Origin: Bradyrhizobium sp. RD5-C2 | Lineage (GTDB): Bacteria; Pseudomonadota; Alphaproteobacteria; Rhizobiales; Xanthobacteraceae | Reading direction: 5' to 3' | DNA length: 64,000 nt | Assembly (NCBI RefSeq): GCF_019972155.1 | Contig: NZ_BOVL01000019.1 | Location: 649,176-713,175, forward strand | Part shown: positions 43,130 through 51,870 of the stretch, piece after piece | How positions within the stretch are numbered: the first letter of the stretch is position 1 | Layout: the number at the start of each line of letters is the position of its first letter | Position numbers and translations under genes: made by a program | The notes under the pieces: model-generated | What the model was told of the DNA's origin: nothing | What the model saw: only the letters and a program-made list of their open reading frames with translations | Databases searched by the model: none

Positions 43130-45241
43130 ATGCCGCATCCGCTCGATTCCTTCTTCGCCCCAAAGAGCATCGCGCTGATCGGCGCCTCGCGCGATCACGA
43201 GAAGATTCCCGGGCGGCTGCTCGCGATGCTGCGCAAAAACGGCTATCCGGGCGGGCTCTATCCGATCAATCCGAACTATGACGAGATCGACGGCTTGAAA
43301 TGCTTCAAGTCGATCGCCGAGATCGGCGCGCCGATCGATCTCGCGGTCATCGTCATTCCCGCGCGTGCTGTGCTGCCGGCGCTGGAGCAATGCGCGGCCG
43401 TCGGCGTCAGGAACGCCGTCATCATCTCGTCGGGCTTTGCCGAGGAGGGCGGCGACAGCGCAGCGATGCAGGACGCGATCGTGGCGCTGGCGAAGCGGAC
43501 CGGGATGCGGATCAGTGGTCCGAATGCGGAAGGATTCTACAGCCAGGTGCAGAAGGTCGCCGCGACCTTCAGCCCGACCGTCGACGTCAAGCCGGACGCG
43601 CCGGCGCTGGTCGCGACCAAGCGGCGGATTGGCATCGTCGCGCAGAGCGGCGGCATCGGCTTTGCGATCTATCATCGCGCCAAGGCGCTCGGTGTCGCGC
43701 TCAGCTACGTCGTCAGCGCCGGCAATGAGAGCGATCTCGGCGCCGGCGAATTCCTCGACTACATGGTGCAGGATCCCGCGACCGACGTGATCCTGCTGTT
43801 CATCGAGGGCATCCGCGACGTCGACAAGTTTTTGGCAGCGGCGAAGCGCGCGGCAGAGCTCAGGAAGCCCATCATCGTCACTAAAGTGGGCCGTTCCGGC
43901 GCCGGAGAACGCGCGGCGGCCTCGCACACCGCGAGCATGGCCGGCTGGTCGGCGGCCTATGACGCGGTGTTCGCGAAATATGGCTTCATCGTCTCCAACG
44001 ACCTCGACGAGGCGGTGACGATTGCGGCCGTGTTGACCACCAATCCGCTGCCGAAGGGCGACCGCGTCGCGGTGCTGACGGTGTCCGGCGGTGCCGGCAT
44101 CTGGGGCGCCGATACGGTGTCGATGCAAGGCCTGCGTGTGCCGGAGCTCTCGGCCACGATTCAGAGCCAGATCAAGCAATGGATGCCGTCCTATGGCGCG
44201 GCGGGCAATCCGGTCGACGTCACCGCGCAGGGCGTCTCCTCCGGCGGCTTGCAGAAGAGCATCGAGCTGTTCGACGCGTCAGATGAAGTGGATGCGACCC
44301 TGGTCGTGCTGTCGCTGTCGAGCGAGACGCGGATGCCGTTCAAGGAAGCCGAGCTGAAGCCTCTGATCGCGGCGCAGAACAAGCCGGTGGTGTTCTATTC
44401 CTATACGCTGCCGTCGCCATTCGCGCGGCAGGAGCTCGCGAACTCGGGCGTGGTGGTGCTCTCGGGATTGACCCATGTCGGCGTCGCGATGCGGCGGTTG
44501 GCGGATTATGCCGCCTTCAAGCCCGCCCCCGAGATGGCGGCATCGGCCTCGCGGACGCACGATCTCTCCGCGCATCTCACGGCGAAGACGTTGTCCGAAC
44601 ATGACAGCAAGGCGCTGCTGCGCGCGGCCGGCATCGCATTGCCGAACGAGGTGCTGGTGACCGACCGCGACGGGCTCGACGCGGCGATCGAGCGGGCCGG
44701 ATTTCCGCTGGTCATGAAGATTCAGTCGCCTGACATCGCGCACAAGAGTGAGGTCGGCGGCGTCCGCGTCAACATCGCCGCCAAGGGCGCGGCGTTCACC
44801 GCCTATCGCGACGTGCTGGAGAGCGTGCAGCAGCAGCGACCTGAAGCAAAAATCCAAGGCGTGCTGGTCGGGCCGATGGCCAAGAAGGGCGTCGAGATCA
44901 TCGTCGGCACCATGACGGACGCGACCTTCGGGCCGATGGTGATGGTGGGGCTCGGCGGCATTACGACCGAGCTGTTCAAGGACGTGATCTATCGTCCGGC
45001 GCCGGTGAGTCCGCCTGAGGCGACCGCGATGCTGGAGACCCTGAAAGCCGCGCCGCTGCTGCACGGCTTCCGCGGCGCGCCGAAAGCCGATGTCGTGGCG
45101 CTGGCGCAGCTGATTTCGCAGATTTCAGTGCTGGCAGCGCAGCACCGCAGCGAAATCGCCGAGATCGAGGTCAATCCCGTGCTGGTGCACCCGGAGGGGC
45201 AGGGCGTGACGATCGTCGATGCGCTGGTGGTGCCGAAATAA
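43130..45241 (+). CDS. acetate--CoA ligase family protein (NDP-forming acyl-CoA synthetase)
   Basis: 703 aa from the ATG at 43130; the in-frame sequence to the left is repeat DNA. Domains in order: CoA-binding Rossmann (KSIALIGASRDHEKIPGRLL), two succinyl-CoA-ligase-like domains with the phospho-His loop AASHTASMAG, and a C-terminal ATP-grasp domain (VMKIQSPDIAHKSEVGGVRV, ending EIEVNPVLVHPEGQGVTIVDALV). This single-chain order is that of bacterial ADP-forming acyl-CoA ligases, also seen in Pat-type and pimeloyl/aryl-CoA ligases. It activates an acid to its CoA ester for the crotonases and dehydrogenases nearby. Its last ~87 bp recur at 47235 as a broken copy. Confidence 0.92.
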   Translation: MPHPLDSFFAPKSIALIGASRDHEKIPGRLLAMLRKNGYPGGLYPINPNYDEIDGLKCFKSIAEIGAPIDLAVIVIPARAVLPALEQCAAVGVRNAVIISSGFAEEGGDSAAMQDAIVALAKRTGMRISGPNAEGFYSQVQKVAATFSPTVDVKPDAPALVATKRRIGIVAQSGGIGFAIYHRAKALGVALSYVVSAGNESDLGAGEFLDYMVQDPATDVILLFIEGIRDVDKFLAAAKRAAELRKPIIVTKVGRSGAGERAAASHTASMAGWSAAYDAVFAKYGFIVSNDLDEAVTIAAVLTTNPLPKGDRVAVLTVSGGAGIWGADTVSMQGLRVPELSATIQSQIKQWMPSYGAAGNPVDVTAQGVSSGGLQKSIELFDASDEVDATLVVLSLSSETRMPFKEAELKPLIAAQNKPVVFYSYTLPSPFARQELANSGVVVLSGLTHVGVAMRRLADYAAFKPAPEMAASASRTHDLSAHLTAKTLSEHDSKALLRAAGIALPNEVLVTDRDGLDAAIERAGFPLVMKIQSPDIAHKSEVGGVRVNIAAKGAAFTAYRDVLESVQQQRPEAKIQGVLVGPMAKKGVEIIVGTMTDATFGPMVMVGLGGITTELFKDVIYRPAPVSPPEATAMLETLKAAPLLHGFRGAPKADVVALAQLISQISVLAAQHRSEIAEIEVNPVLVHPEGQGVTIVDALVVPK

Positions 45242-45246
45242 CTAGG

Positions 45247-45365
45247 TGTCGTCCCGGCGAAGGCCGGGACCCATACGCCGCGGCCGAAGAAAGAGGCACA
45301 AGCGGCGTCGGCTTCTCTTACAACTCAGTTCGGTGGTTATGGGTCCCAGCTTTCGCCGGGACGAC
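45247..45365. repeat. paired REP-like element, family A
   Basis: Fourth inverted pair of the GTCCCGGCGAAGGCCGGGAC unit. It starts a few bases after the acyl-CoA synthetase stop codon. Confidence 0.85.
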
Positions 45366-45415
45366 CGTGTTGAGAGAGCGGCGCACACGAGGGGTCTGAT
45401 TTCCGCGGATGCAAA

Positions 45416-45463
45416 CCCCTCATCCGGCGCTGCGCGCCACCTTCTCCCACAAGGGGAGAAGGG
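45416..45463. repeat. short dispersed repeat, family H
   Basis: CCCCTCATCCGGCGCTGCGC followed by a CTTCTCCC..GGGGAGAAGG inverted arm. I know this unit as a common dispersed element in rhizobial genomes; it occurs once in this window. Confidence 0.6.
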
Positions 45464-45578
45464 AGGAGTTCGCCGCTCCGTGAAGTCGCGGTTTGGTCGA
45501 CGACGTAAATATCAAGGCCGCCGCGCAGGGGGACGCGGCGGCTATAGGATGACGAACGGGCTTACCCGGCCCCCGAAG

Positions 45579-47075
45579 CTATTTTCCGAGAGCGATCCGG
45601 ACGAGGTCCTTCAGCGCGAAATTGGGGCCGGATCCGGGGAACCAGTTCTTGTTCATGTTGAGGATCGAGCTGTTGTCACCGAACATCAGCCCGACGAAGA
45701 CTTCCGCGACGATCCGCCCGCCGACCGGTCCGAGCCGCGGCGTCGTCACCTCGACGTCCGATTTGACCGGAATTTTCACTTTCACCGCGTGATGCATCGC
45801 CTCGGCGAGTATGTAGGTCCACAACGGACAATTCTTGCGGAAGACCGGATCCACCGAGAGGATGTTCGGCAGTGGGGTGTCGGGCTTGTCCACGCCCTGA
45901 CCGATCAGAATCTCCTCGTCGTTGAGCGGCTGAACGCCCATCGCGTAGGCGATGTCCTGGCCCGACGGCAGGCCCAGCCGCCAGCCACGCAGCAGGTTGC
46001 GCTCCGCAAGCACCGACGGGTTGGAAGCGACCGCGGGTGGTAGATTCGCCAGCGGATTGACCAGCGCAGTATCGATGCGATAGGCGAACTGCAGCCGCTT
46101 GGCCTTGACCGCGTCGTCGCCGTCATAGTCGCGCGTGTCGATGTCGATGAAGCGGCCCCAGTCGATGGCCCAGGCCGGGTTCATCTCGCGGAAGCCGGTC
46201 AAGCCTTCCTTGTTCTGGCCGCTCGGAAAGATCGGAAGCAGGACGCCGTCGTTCAAACGGTATCCCGGCCGGATCATCGAATGACCGAGCCGATAGCCCG
46301 CAACCGAGAACTCCACGGGCATGAAGGGCTCGTTCTTCCAGTGGAAGTATTTCAGCTTCGACTGGTCATATCGTCCGCCGGTCTTGAGCTGGTCGAGCAC
46401 GCCGTGATCGACGATCCGCGGCAGGAAGTCGTACAGCACGATATACTGGTAGTAGTGTCGCACGATCCGTTGCAGGTCGGAGAATTCGGCGTCGGGGTGC
46501 CGCTTCAGCATCGCATTGTGAAAGCGATGAAACAGGCCCTGCAACTGCGAGACGATCGTGTTTTCGTCGTTGCGCGGATCGCCGATCAGGGCGCGTTTCA
46601 CCGGCGCTCCGTTCCTCGGGAGGTCGTGGGCGTCCGGGTCGTTGGCGCCATGTATCGGGTTGCCGAGCAGGAAGCCGTTGCTGCCGTCATACAGATAGGG
46701 CTGGTCGTCCGGGCCGCGGCCGTAGATGCAGTCAAGATCGAATGCAGGCGTCCGGTAGTCGGTCAACGCATCCGGATCGTTGCGCTTCTGCAGTGAGCTG
46801 TTCGGGTCGAATGTCAGGTCGTGGTCGATGAACTGGCCGAAATACGTATAGAGCGCGGGGATCCCGCTCTCCTCGTCGTCGCGTCCGTCCTTCGGATCGT
46901 CGGGGGACGACGTCATCGCCTTCGCAAGCTTGGCAAGCGCGTTCTGCGCGTCGGTGTCGGTCTTTCCAAATGTCGCTGGCTCCATGCGGAACATGCGACC
47001 GAACCGACCCTGAAAAAGCGGCGAACTGGCCGTTGTGGACAGCCCGCGAACGGGAACGGAATGCTTGGCAGTCAT
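45579..47075 (-). CDS. animal-type haem peroxidase (peroxicin-like)
   Basis: 498 aa, no signal peptide. The distal site YTYFGQFIDHDLTF gives Gln81, Asp84 and His85; RFHNAMLKRHPD is the catalytic helix; EFSVAGYRLGHSMIRPGY gives Glu255 and the proximal His265. Asp84 and Glu255 are the positions that form covalent haem esters in mammalian peroxidases. Bacterial members of this superfamily oxidise halides or phenolics with hydrogen peroxide; the substrate here is unknown. Convergent with the acyl-CoA synthetase and set among repeats, it does not fit the surrounding catabolic genes and is flanked by duplicated synthetase sequence, so it was probably inserted. Confidence 0.9.
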   Translation of the reverse strand: MTAKHSVPVRGLSTTASSPLFQGRFGRMFRMEPATFGKTDTDAQNALAKLAKAMTSSPDDPKDGRDDEESGIPALYTYFGQFIDHDLTFDPNSSLQKRNDPDALTDYRTPAFDLDCIYGRGPDDQPYLYDGSNGFLLGNPIHGANDPDAHDLPRNGAPVKRALIGDPRNDENTIVSQLQGLFHRFHNAMLKRHPDAEFSDLQRIVRHYYQYIVLYDFLPRIVDHGVLDQLKTGGRYDQSKLKYFHWKNEPFMPVEFSVAGYRLGHSMIRPGYRLNDGVLLPIFPSGQNKEGLTGFREMNPAWAIDWGRFIDIDTRDYDGDDAVKAKRLQFAYRIDTALVNPLANLPPAVASNPSVLAERNLLRGWRLGLPSGQDIAYAMGVQPLNDEEILIGQGVDKPDTPLPNILSVDPVFRKNCPLWTYILAEAMHHAVKVKIPVKSDVEVTTPRLGPVGGRIVAEVFVGLMFGDNSSILNMNKNWFPGSGPNFALKDLVRIALGK

Positions 47076-47234
47076 TGCGTTGCTCCATGCTGTGATGAAT
47101 ACGGAGCGCCCAATGTCGGACTGTACGGCCGGTAGCGGACTTCAAATGTGAATTATCTCTCAGGAGTCGCATGAATATATAATACCACTCATGATCGTGT
47201 GAATGGATTGGCCGACGATCACGCGTGTGCATGC

Positions 47235-47325
47235 ATCGCCGAGATTGAGGTTAATCCCGTGCTGATGCCATCCGGAGGGGCAGGGCGTGACGATGGTCGA
47301 TGCGCTGGTGGTGCCGAGGGGTTAG
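47235..47325 (+). pseudogene. duplicated, frameshifted 3' end of the acyl-CoA synthetase gene
   Basis: About 90 bp closely match 45155-45241, the last codons of the synthetase (ATCGCCGAGATTGAGGTTAA.., CAGGGCGTGACGAT.., GCGCTGGTGGTGCCGA). One extra base near 47268 shifts the frame. It lies on the same strand as the intact gene, on the far side of the peroxidase, forming a direct repeat around it. Confidence 0.85.
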
Positions 47326-47333
47326 TCAACTTT

Positions 47334-47453
47334 CGTCATTCCGGGACATCGCAAAGCGATGGGGCCGGAATCCATGCTCACGATCGTGGTTATGGATTCT
47401 CTGATGTGCAATTGCACATCAAAGCTCGCGACTTTGTCGCGCCCCGGAATGAC
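47334..47453. repeat. palindromic repeat, family B
   Basis: Begins CGTCATTCCGGGACATCGC and ends GCCCCGGAATGACG. The middle (GATGTGCAATTGCACATC) is itself a perfect palindrome. Confidence 0.8.
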
Positions 47454-47492
47454 GAGTGGAAAAAGGCGTGCCCTTTCCGCGGGCCGCGGCGT

Positions 47493-47520
47493 ATGGGTCC
47501 CGGCTTTCGCCGGGACGACG
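47493..47520. repeat. single arm of REP-like family A
   Basis: ATGGGTCCCGGCTTTCGCCG followed by GGACGACG, with no partner arm nearby. It lies just before the end of the crotonase gene. Confidence 0.75.
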
Positions 47521-47545
47521 CATTGAGAGAGCAGCGCTTGCGGCC

Positions 47546-48346
47546 TTACCGTCCCTTGAAGTTCGCGACGCGGCGCTCGGCGGTGGCCTTGACGCCTTCC
47601 TTGAAGTCTTCGGTCGCGCGCAGCTTGGTCTGCTCTTCCAGCTCGTGGTTGGTCGCGGCGAGCACGCGGTCGGCGAGGCCGGCGCGCATGGTGGCGCGGG
47701 TCGAGACCAGGCCGAGCGGCGAGCATTCGGCGATCTCCTGCGCGAGCTTCATCGCCTCGGCGCGCACCTGGCCCTGCGGCACCAGCACGTTGGCAAGGCC
47801 CCAGCGATAGGCCTCTTCGCCGGTGACGCGGCGGCTGGTGTAGAACATCAGCTCGGCGTTGTTCTTGCCGATCAGCTCCGGCAGCGTCGTGGTCAGGCCG
47901 AAGCCCGGATGGAAGCCGAGCTTGGTGAAGTTCGCCGCGAAGCGCGCCTCGGGGCAGGCGACGCGGAAGTCGGCCGAGACCGCAAGGCCGAGGCCGCCGC
48001 CGATCGCGGCGCCATGGATCGCCGCGACGATCGGCTTCTTGTTGCGGAAGATGCGCACCGCTTGAACATAGAGATGGTTGATCGGCAGGTTCGAGGCCGG
48101 ATCGCTCTTGGCGCGCTCCTCCTGCTCCTGGCGGACCGGATCGCCGAAATTGGCACCGGCGCAGAACGCCTTGCCCTGGGCGGCGAGCACCGAGGCGCGG
48201 ATCTCGATGTTGTTGTCGAACTCCTCCAGCGCGTCGGCGATCTGGTTGATCAGCGCGACGTCGAAGAAATTCAGCGGCGGTTTGCGGATTTCGATCAGGC
48301 CGACATGGCCATGAGTCTCGACGCCGATATCAGTATATTTGGTCAT
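47546..48346 (-). CDS. enoyl-CoA hydratase/isomerase (crotonase) family protein
   Basis: 266 aa from the ATG at 48346 with GAGGACAG just upstream. Motifs: HVGLIEIRKPPLNFFD, oxyanion-hole GKAFCAGANFGD, AIHGAAIGGGLGLAVSADFRVA, then FTKLGFHPGFGLTTTLPELIG. The usual second Glu region reads HPGFGL, so the exact reaction is open. It is the last gene of a minus-strand set with the two acyl-CoA dehydrogenases (17 bp spacing to the next) and would hydrate or isomerise their product. Confidence 0.92.
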   Translation of the reverse strand: MTKYTDIGVETHGHVGLIEIRKPPLNFFDVALINQIADALEEFDNNIEIRASVLAAQGKAFCAGANFGDPVRQEQEERAKSDPASNLPINHLYVQAVRIFRNKKPIVAAIHGAAIGGGLGLAVSADFRVACPEARFAANFTKLGFHPGFGLTTTLPELIGKNNAELMFYTSRRVTGEEAYRWGLANVLVPQGQVRAEAMKLAQEIAECSPLGLVSTRATMRAGLADRVLAATNHELEEQTKLRATEDFKEGVKATAERRVANFKGR

Positions 48347-48363
48347 GATCTGTCCTCGTTGAA

Positions 48364-49524
48364 TTAACGCAAGCCCAAACCGCGGGCGATGATGCCGCGC
48401 AGCACTTCCGTGGTGCCGCCCTGGATCGTCAGCTTGGGCGCGGTCTTGATGGCGAAATCGAGCTGCTTTTCCAGCGTCTCGCGGTTGGTCGCGGTCTCCT
48501 CGACGAACGCCGCGAGATCGCGGACGCGATGCGGCAGCTGCTGCTCCCAAACCGTGCCGATGTCCTTGACGATCGAGGCCTCCACCACCGGCTCCTTGCC
48601 GGCCTGCAGCATGCCCGCCACTGACACCGACATGCGGCGCATGGTGTGAACTTGCGCGACCAGCCGTCCGATGCCCTCGGCGCTGCGGGTGTCCGGATTC
48701 TTGCCGACCGCGCGTACGAGCTCGGTGAGCACGTAATAGGTTTCGAGAAAGCGCTCGGGGCCGGAGCGTTCATAGGCAAGCTCCGACGTCGCCTGCTTCC
48801 AGGCGCCGTCGACTTCGCCCAGCACGTGATCGTCGGGCACGAAGTAATCGGTGAACACCACCTCGTTGAATTCGAACTGGCCGGTGATCTGGCCGATCGG
48901 ATTCACCTGGATGCCCGGCTGCTTCATCTTGACCAGGAACTGGGTCAGGCCGTGGCGGCGGTTTTCCTTGGTCGGCTGCGAGGTACGGAAGATCGCGATC
49001 ATGTAGTCGGCGATGTGCGCCGACGAGGTCCAGATCTTGGTGCCGTTGATCAGATAGCCGCCGTCCGTCTTGGTGGCGCGGGTCTTCGCCGCGAACAGGT
49101 CGGAGCCTGAGTTCGGCTCGCTCATGCCGATGGCGAAGCAGACCTCGCCGCGGCAGATCCGCGGCAGGATATCCATCTTGATGTGCTCGGGCGCGTATTT
49201 CAAAAGCACCGGGCCGCTCTGGCGATCGGCGACGAAGAAGCGCCGGGTCGGCGCGTTCGCCACCCGCATCTCCTCGGTCACGACGTAACGTTCGAGGAAC
49301 GAGCGCTCCTGCCCGCCGTATTTCTTCGGCCAGGTCATGCCGAGCCAGCCCTTGGCGCCGACGCGGCGGGAGAATTCCGGCGCGTCATTGTCCTCGCGGT
49401 TCGGCGCGTAGGGATCGAAGGTGCCGGCGGCGATTTCCTCGGCGAGGAATGCGCGCACTTCCTTGCGGAGCTGCTCGCACTTTTCCGGCAGGCGGATCGG
49501 ATCGAAACGAAGGGCTGCAGTCAT
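48364..49524 (-). CDS. acyl-CoA dehydrogenase family protein
   Basis: 386 aa. The FAD/substrate region CFAIGMSEPNSGSDLFAAKTRATKTDGGYLINGTKIWTS is typical of acyl-CoA dehydrogenases, with LAYERSGPERFLETY before the catalytic region and IQGGTTEVLRGIIARGLGL at the C-terminus. It oxidises an acyl-CoA with electrons passing to ETF. It is paired with a second, more divergent dehydrogenase 30 bp upstream; such pairs are common for branched, cyclic or steroid-like substrates, where the two subunits form a heteromer. Confidence 0.93.
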   Translation of the reverse strand: MTAALRFDPIRLPEKCEQLRKEVRAFLAEEIAAGTFDPYAPNREDNDAPEFSRRVGAKGWLGMTWPKKYGGQERSFLERYVVTEEMRVANAPTRRFFVADRQSGPVLLKYAPEHIKMDILPRICRGEVCFAIGMSEPNSGSDLFAAKTRATKTDGGYLINGTKIWTSSAHIADYMIAIFRTSQPTKENRRHGLTQFLVKMKQPGIQVNPIGQITGQFEFNEVVFTDYFVPDDHVLGEVDGAWKQATSELAYERSGPERFLETYYVLTELVRAVGKNPDTRSAEGIGRLVAQVHTMRRMSVSVAGMLQAGKEPVVEASIVKDIGTVWEQQLPHRVRDLAAFVEETATNRETLEKQLDFAIKTAPKLTIQGGTTEVLRGIIARGLGLR

Positions 49525-49554
49525 GATGTCCAGTCCTGATCTTTCTGCCTGATC

Positions 49555-50658
49555 TCAGCGCGAAGCCACCAGAGGCCACAATTCATCGGCGCCACGGTCG
49601 GCGACGAGCTTGCCGAGCTCGACCGCCCAGTAGCTCTCCGAGCCGAAATCGTCGCGCCACGCCAGCGCGCGCAGCGAATAACGATGCAGGATGTGCTCGT
49701 TGGTGAAGCCGATCGCGCCATGCACCTGGTGCGCAATGCCACTGCCTTTCTCGGCCGCTTCCGAACAGCGAATCTTGGCCGCCGCGGCTTCGAGGAACAC
49801 CGCGTCATTGTCGAACGACGCAGCGTTCGCGATGGTGTCGGCCGCCGAAGTCGCGGCGGCCAGCGCCGCGGCGGACTCGCCGGCGAGGCGGGCGAGGTTG
49901 TGCTGCACCGCCTGGAACTTGGAGATCTTCTTCTCGAACGCGACGCGTTCGTTGGAGTAGCGCACGGAGATGTCGAGCATCGATTCCAGGGAGCCAGCGA
50001 TCTGGAGTGACCGCACCACGCCGCCCATCAGCATCAGCGTGGTCTGGTCAAAACCCTTCGGCGCCGATTTGGTCGTGACCGGCTGCACCTTGTCGAGCGT
50101 GACGGTGTCGTTGTGATCGCCGCCGAGTCCAATGCCGGATTCGATCCGGCACTTCGCGGCATCGACCAGCGCGATCGAGATGCCGCCATTGCCGGTTGCC
50201 AGCACCGCGAAATGTTTCGCGTCTTTCGCGAACGGCACGCCGCGGGCACGGCCGGAGAGCGAGCCGTCGGCGCCAACAGTGATGCGGTCCTTCGGGCTTG
50301 CCGGCAGCACGGTCATCTCGCCTTCCGCGGAGGTGATCTTGCCTTGCGTCAGCAGCCAGCCGGCCAGCATTGTTTCGGCCAGCGGAACAGCGATCGCATG
50401 CCGCCCGGCGACGTTGAGGACGCTGAAACCTTCCGCGAGACTGGCGCCGGAACCACCGAGATCGTCGGGCACCCAGGACAGCGGCAAGCCGGCTTCGGTC
50501 AGCGCCTGCCACAGCGGCGCCTTCCATGCGCCCTGCTTGTCGTGATTGATGGTTTGGGCATCCGCGAGATCGGCGAAAATCTTTTCCGCGGTCTCGGCGA
50601 CGATGTTCTCACTCTCCGCCACAGCGTTCCTCGTGTTGATTGGCTTGGGGCTCGCCAT
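49555..50658 (-). CDS. acyl-CoA dehydrogenase family protein, divergent partner subunit
   Basis: 367 aa. Less conserved than its neighbour: the middle FAD-site motif is degenerate (RARGVPFAKDAKHFAVLA, no CxxxxEPxxGS), while the C-terminal helices remain (FEKKISKFQAVQHNLARLAGE, QVHGAIGFTNEHILHRYSLRAL). That matches the partner subunit of alpha2beta2-type acyl-CoA dehydrogenases, where only one half binds FAD fully. It is the first gene of the three-gene minus-strand set. Confidence 0.88.
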   Translation of the reverse strand: MASPKPINTRNAVAESENIVAETAEKIFADLADAQTINHDKQGAWKAPLWQALTEAGLPLSWVPDDLGGSGASLAEGFSVLNVAGRHAIAVPLAETMLAGWLLTQGKITSAEGEMTVLPASPKDRITVGADGSLSGRARGVPFAKDAKHFAVLATGNGGISIALVDAAKCRIESGIGLGGDHNDTVTLDKVQPVTTKSAPKGFDQTTLMLMGGVVRSLQIAGSLESMLDISVRYSNERVAFEKKISKFQAVQHNLARLAGESAAALAAATSAADTIANAASFDNDAVFLEAAAAKIRCSEAAEKGSGIAHQVHGAIGFTNEHILHRYSLRALAWRDDFGSESYWAVELGKLVADRGADELWPLVASR

Positions 50659-51004
50659 TCGGCTGGCCCTGTTTGCGATGTTGTCTTGCGCTCAATGATG
50701 CGGAAAAGCCATAGCCGTGACAAGCGTTGCCCGCAGGGCCACTTGCGCGGATGGCATGAAGCCGGATCAGGCGCATGAATTCCGCATTGTGAACTTTCGA
50801 CCGCCTCCGTTTGTATGCCACGCGCAAGAGCAAATTGGCCGGTGACATCAATTCAGTCCGCCAGATGAAACTCGATCGCCTTCCGCGATCGGCGGCAGGT
50901 TCGGGCCGACGACGCCCGCGCCGGGCGTGACCGGGCCGAGCGATAAGCATATGAGTTCTGATGAACTCATGCTTAGCTTGAGGCCGGGATCGGAGGTGGC
51001 TTGG
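50659..51004. other. divergent intergenic region
   Basis: About 350 bp between the dehydrogenase set and the lactonase-like gene. It contains the inverted repeat at 50945-50974; no gene or dispersed repeat was recognised in the rest. Confidence 0.5.
50945..50974. promoter_or_regulatory. imperfect inverted repeat upstream of the lactonase-like gene
   Basis: Left arm AAGCATATGAGTTC and right arm GAACTCATGCTT pair except for one bulged pair around a TGAT loop. It ends 30 bp before the chosen start codon and could be an operator or an mRNA hairpin that affects initiation. Confidence 0.45.
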
Positions 51005-51766
51005 ATGAAGATGCATATGCTGTCGGGCGGGCGTCTGCGGATGTCGAGGCGAACCTACCTGCCTGATGCTGAGCGCGGCGAGATGATCGATCTGCCGGTC
51101 GCCTGCGTGCTGTTGCGGCACGCGCAGGGAAATGTGCTGTTCGACACCGGATGCCATCCCGATGTCGCGACCGATCCCGAAGGACGGCTCGGCGCGCTTG
51201 CCAAATACATGCAGCCGATCATGCCGGCGGACGATCATGTGCTGACGAGCCTGAAGGCGGTCGGCCTCGGCCCCGACGATATCGACGTGGTGATCTGCTC
51301 CCACCTGCACACCGATCATTGCGGCTGCAATGCCTTCTTCAAGAAGGCGACGATGTTCGTCCATGCGCTCGAGATCGAGGCCGCGAATGCCGACAACGCG
51401 TTCGATCGCGGATACATCAAGGCGGACTGGGATCATCCGCTGAAGATGGAGATCTTCGACCGGCAGATGGATGTGTTCGGTGACGGCAGACTGACACTGG
51501 TGCCGCTGCCGGGACATTCCAAGGGAACGACCGGCGCGCTGGTCAAGCTCGACAACAGCGGCGAATACCTGCTGGCGTCCGACTCGCTCAGCGTGCGCGC
51601 CAATCTCGATCAGCGGACCTCGCCGCGCAACAGCCTCGATGTCGACCAGTTCCTGAACTCGCTCGACGAGATCGCCAAGCTGGAGGCCGCCGGCGTCAAG
51701 ATCATCTGCGGCCATGACGAAGCGCAGTGGGCCGGCCTGCAAAAGGGCGTGAACGCATATACGTGA
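51005..51766 (+). CDS. metallo-beta-lactamase-fold hydrolase, N-acyl-homoserine lactonase family
   Basis: 253 aa from the ATG at 51005, chosen because GGAGG lies 8 bases upstream and family members begin MKMH..GGRLRM; an ATG at 50951 would add 18 residues. The dinuclear zinc site HLHTDH is at 100-105, with a further His in LPGHSKGTTG and Asp in ASDSL. AiiA-like enzymes open the lactone of acyl-homoserine lactones and quench quorum sensing; many homologues have other lactone or ester substrates. The SDR gene follows 104 bp later on the same strand. Confidence 0.85.
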   Translation: MKMHMLSGGRLRMSRRTYLPDAERGEMIDLPVACVLLRHAQGNVLFDTGCHPDVATDPEGRLGALAKYMQPIMPADDHVLTSLKAVGLGPDDIDVVICSHLHTDHCGCNAFFKKATMFVHALEIEAANADNAFDRGYIKADWDHPLKMEIFDRQMDVFGDGRLTLVPLPGHSKGTTGALVKLDNSGEYLLASDSLSVRANLDQRTSPRNSLDVDQFLNSLDEIAKLEAAGVKIICGHDEAQWAGLQKGVNAYT

Positions 51767-51870
51767 GGACCTGCGCCTGAGGCTTTGGCGCGGTTTGCAG
51801 ATGGCATCCCGCGCGATATGGTATGCCGCCGCCGGAGTTCATCTGGCTCACAACAACAAGGAAAATGCAG

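Larger units (their letters stand above)
45242..45578. other. intergenic stretch filled with repeats
   Basis: About 340 bp between convergent genes: a family A inverted pair (45247-45365) and a family H element (45416-45463). Nothing else is seen. Confidence 0.7.
47076..47545. other. intergenic stretch: AT-rich peroxidase upstream region, gene remnant, repeats
   Basis: 470 bp. 47135-47200 is unusually AT-rich for this window (ATGAATATATAATACC) and probably holds the peroxidase promoter. It is followed by the synthetase remnant (47235-47325), a family B repeat (47334-47453) and a single family A arm (47493-47520). Confidence 0.6.

Noticed and set aside
50945..50974. lux box in front of the lactonase-like gene
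   Set aside because: Arm sequence and length do not fit the usual lux-box pattern; it is kept only as a generic inverted repeat.
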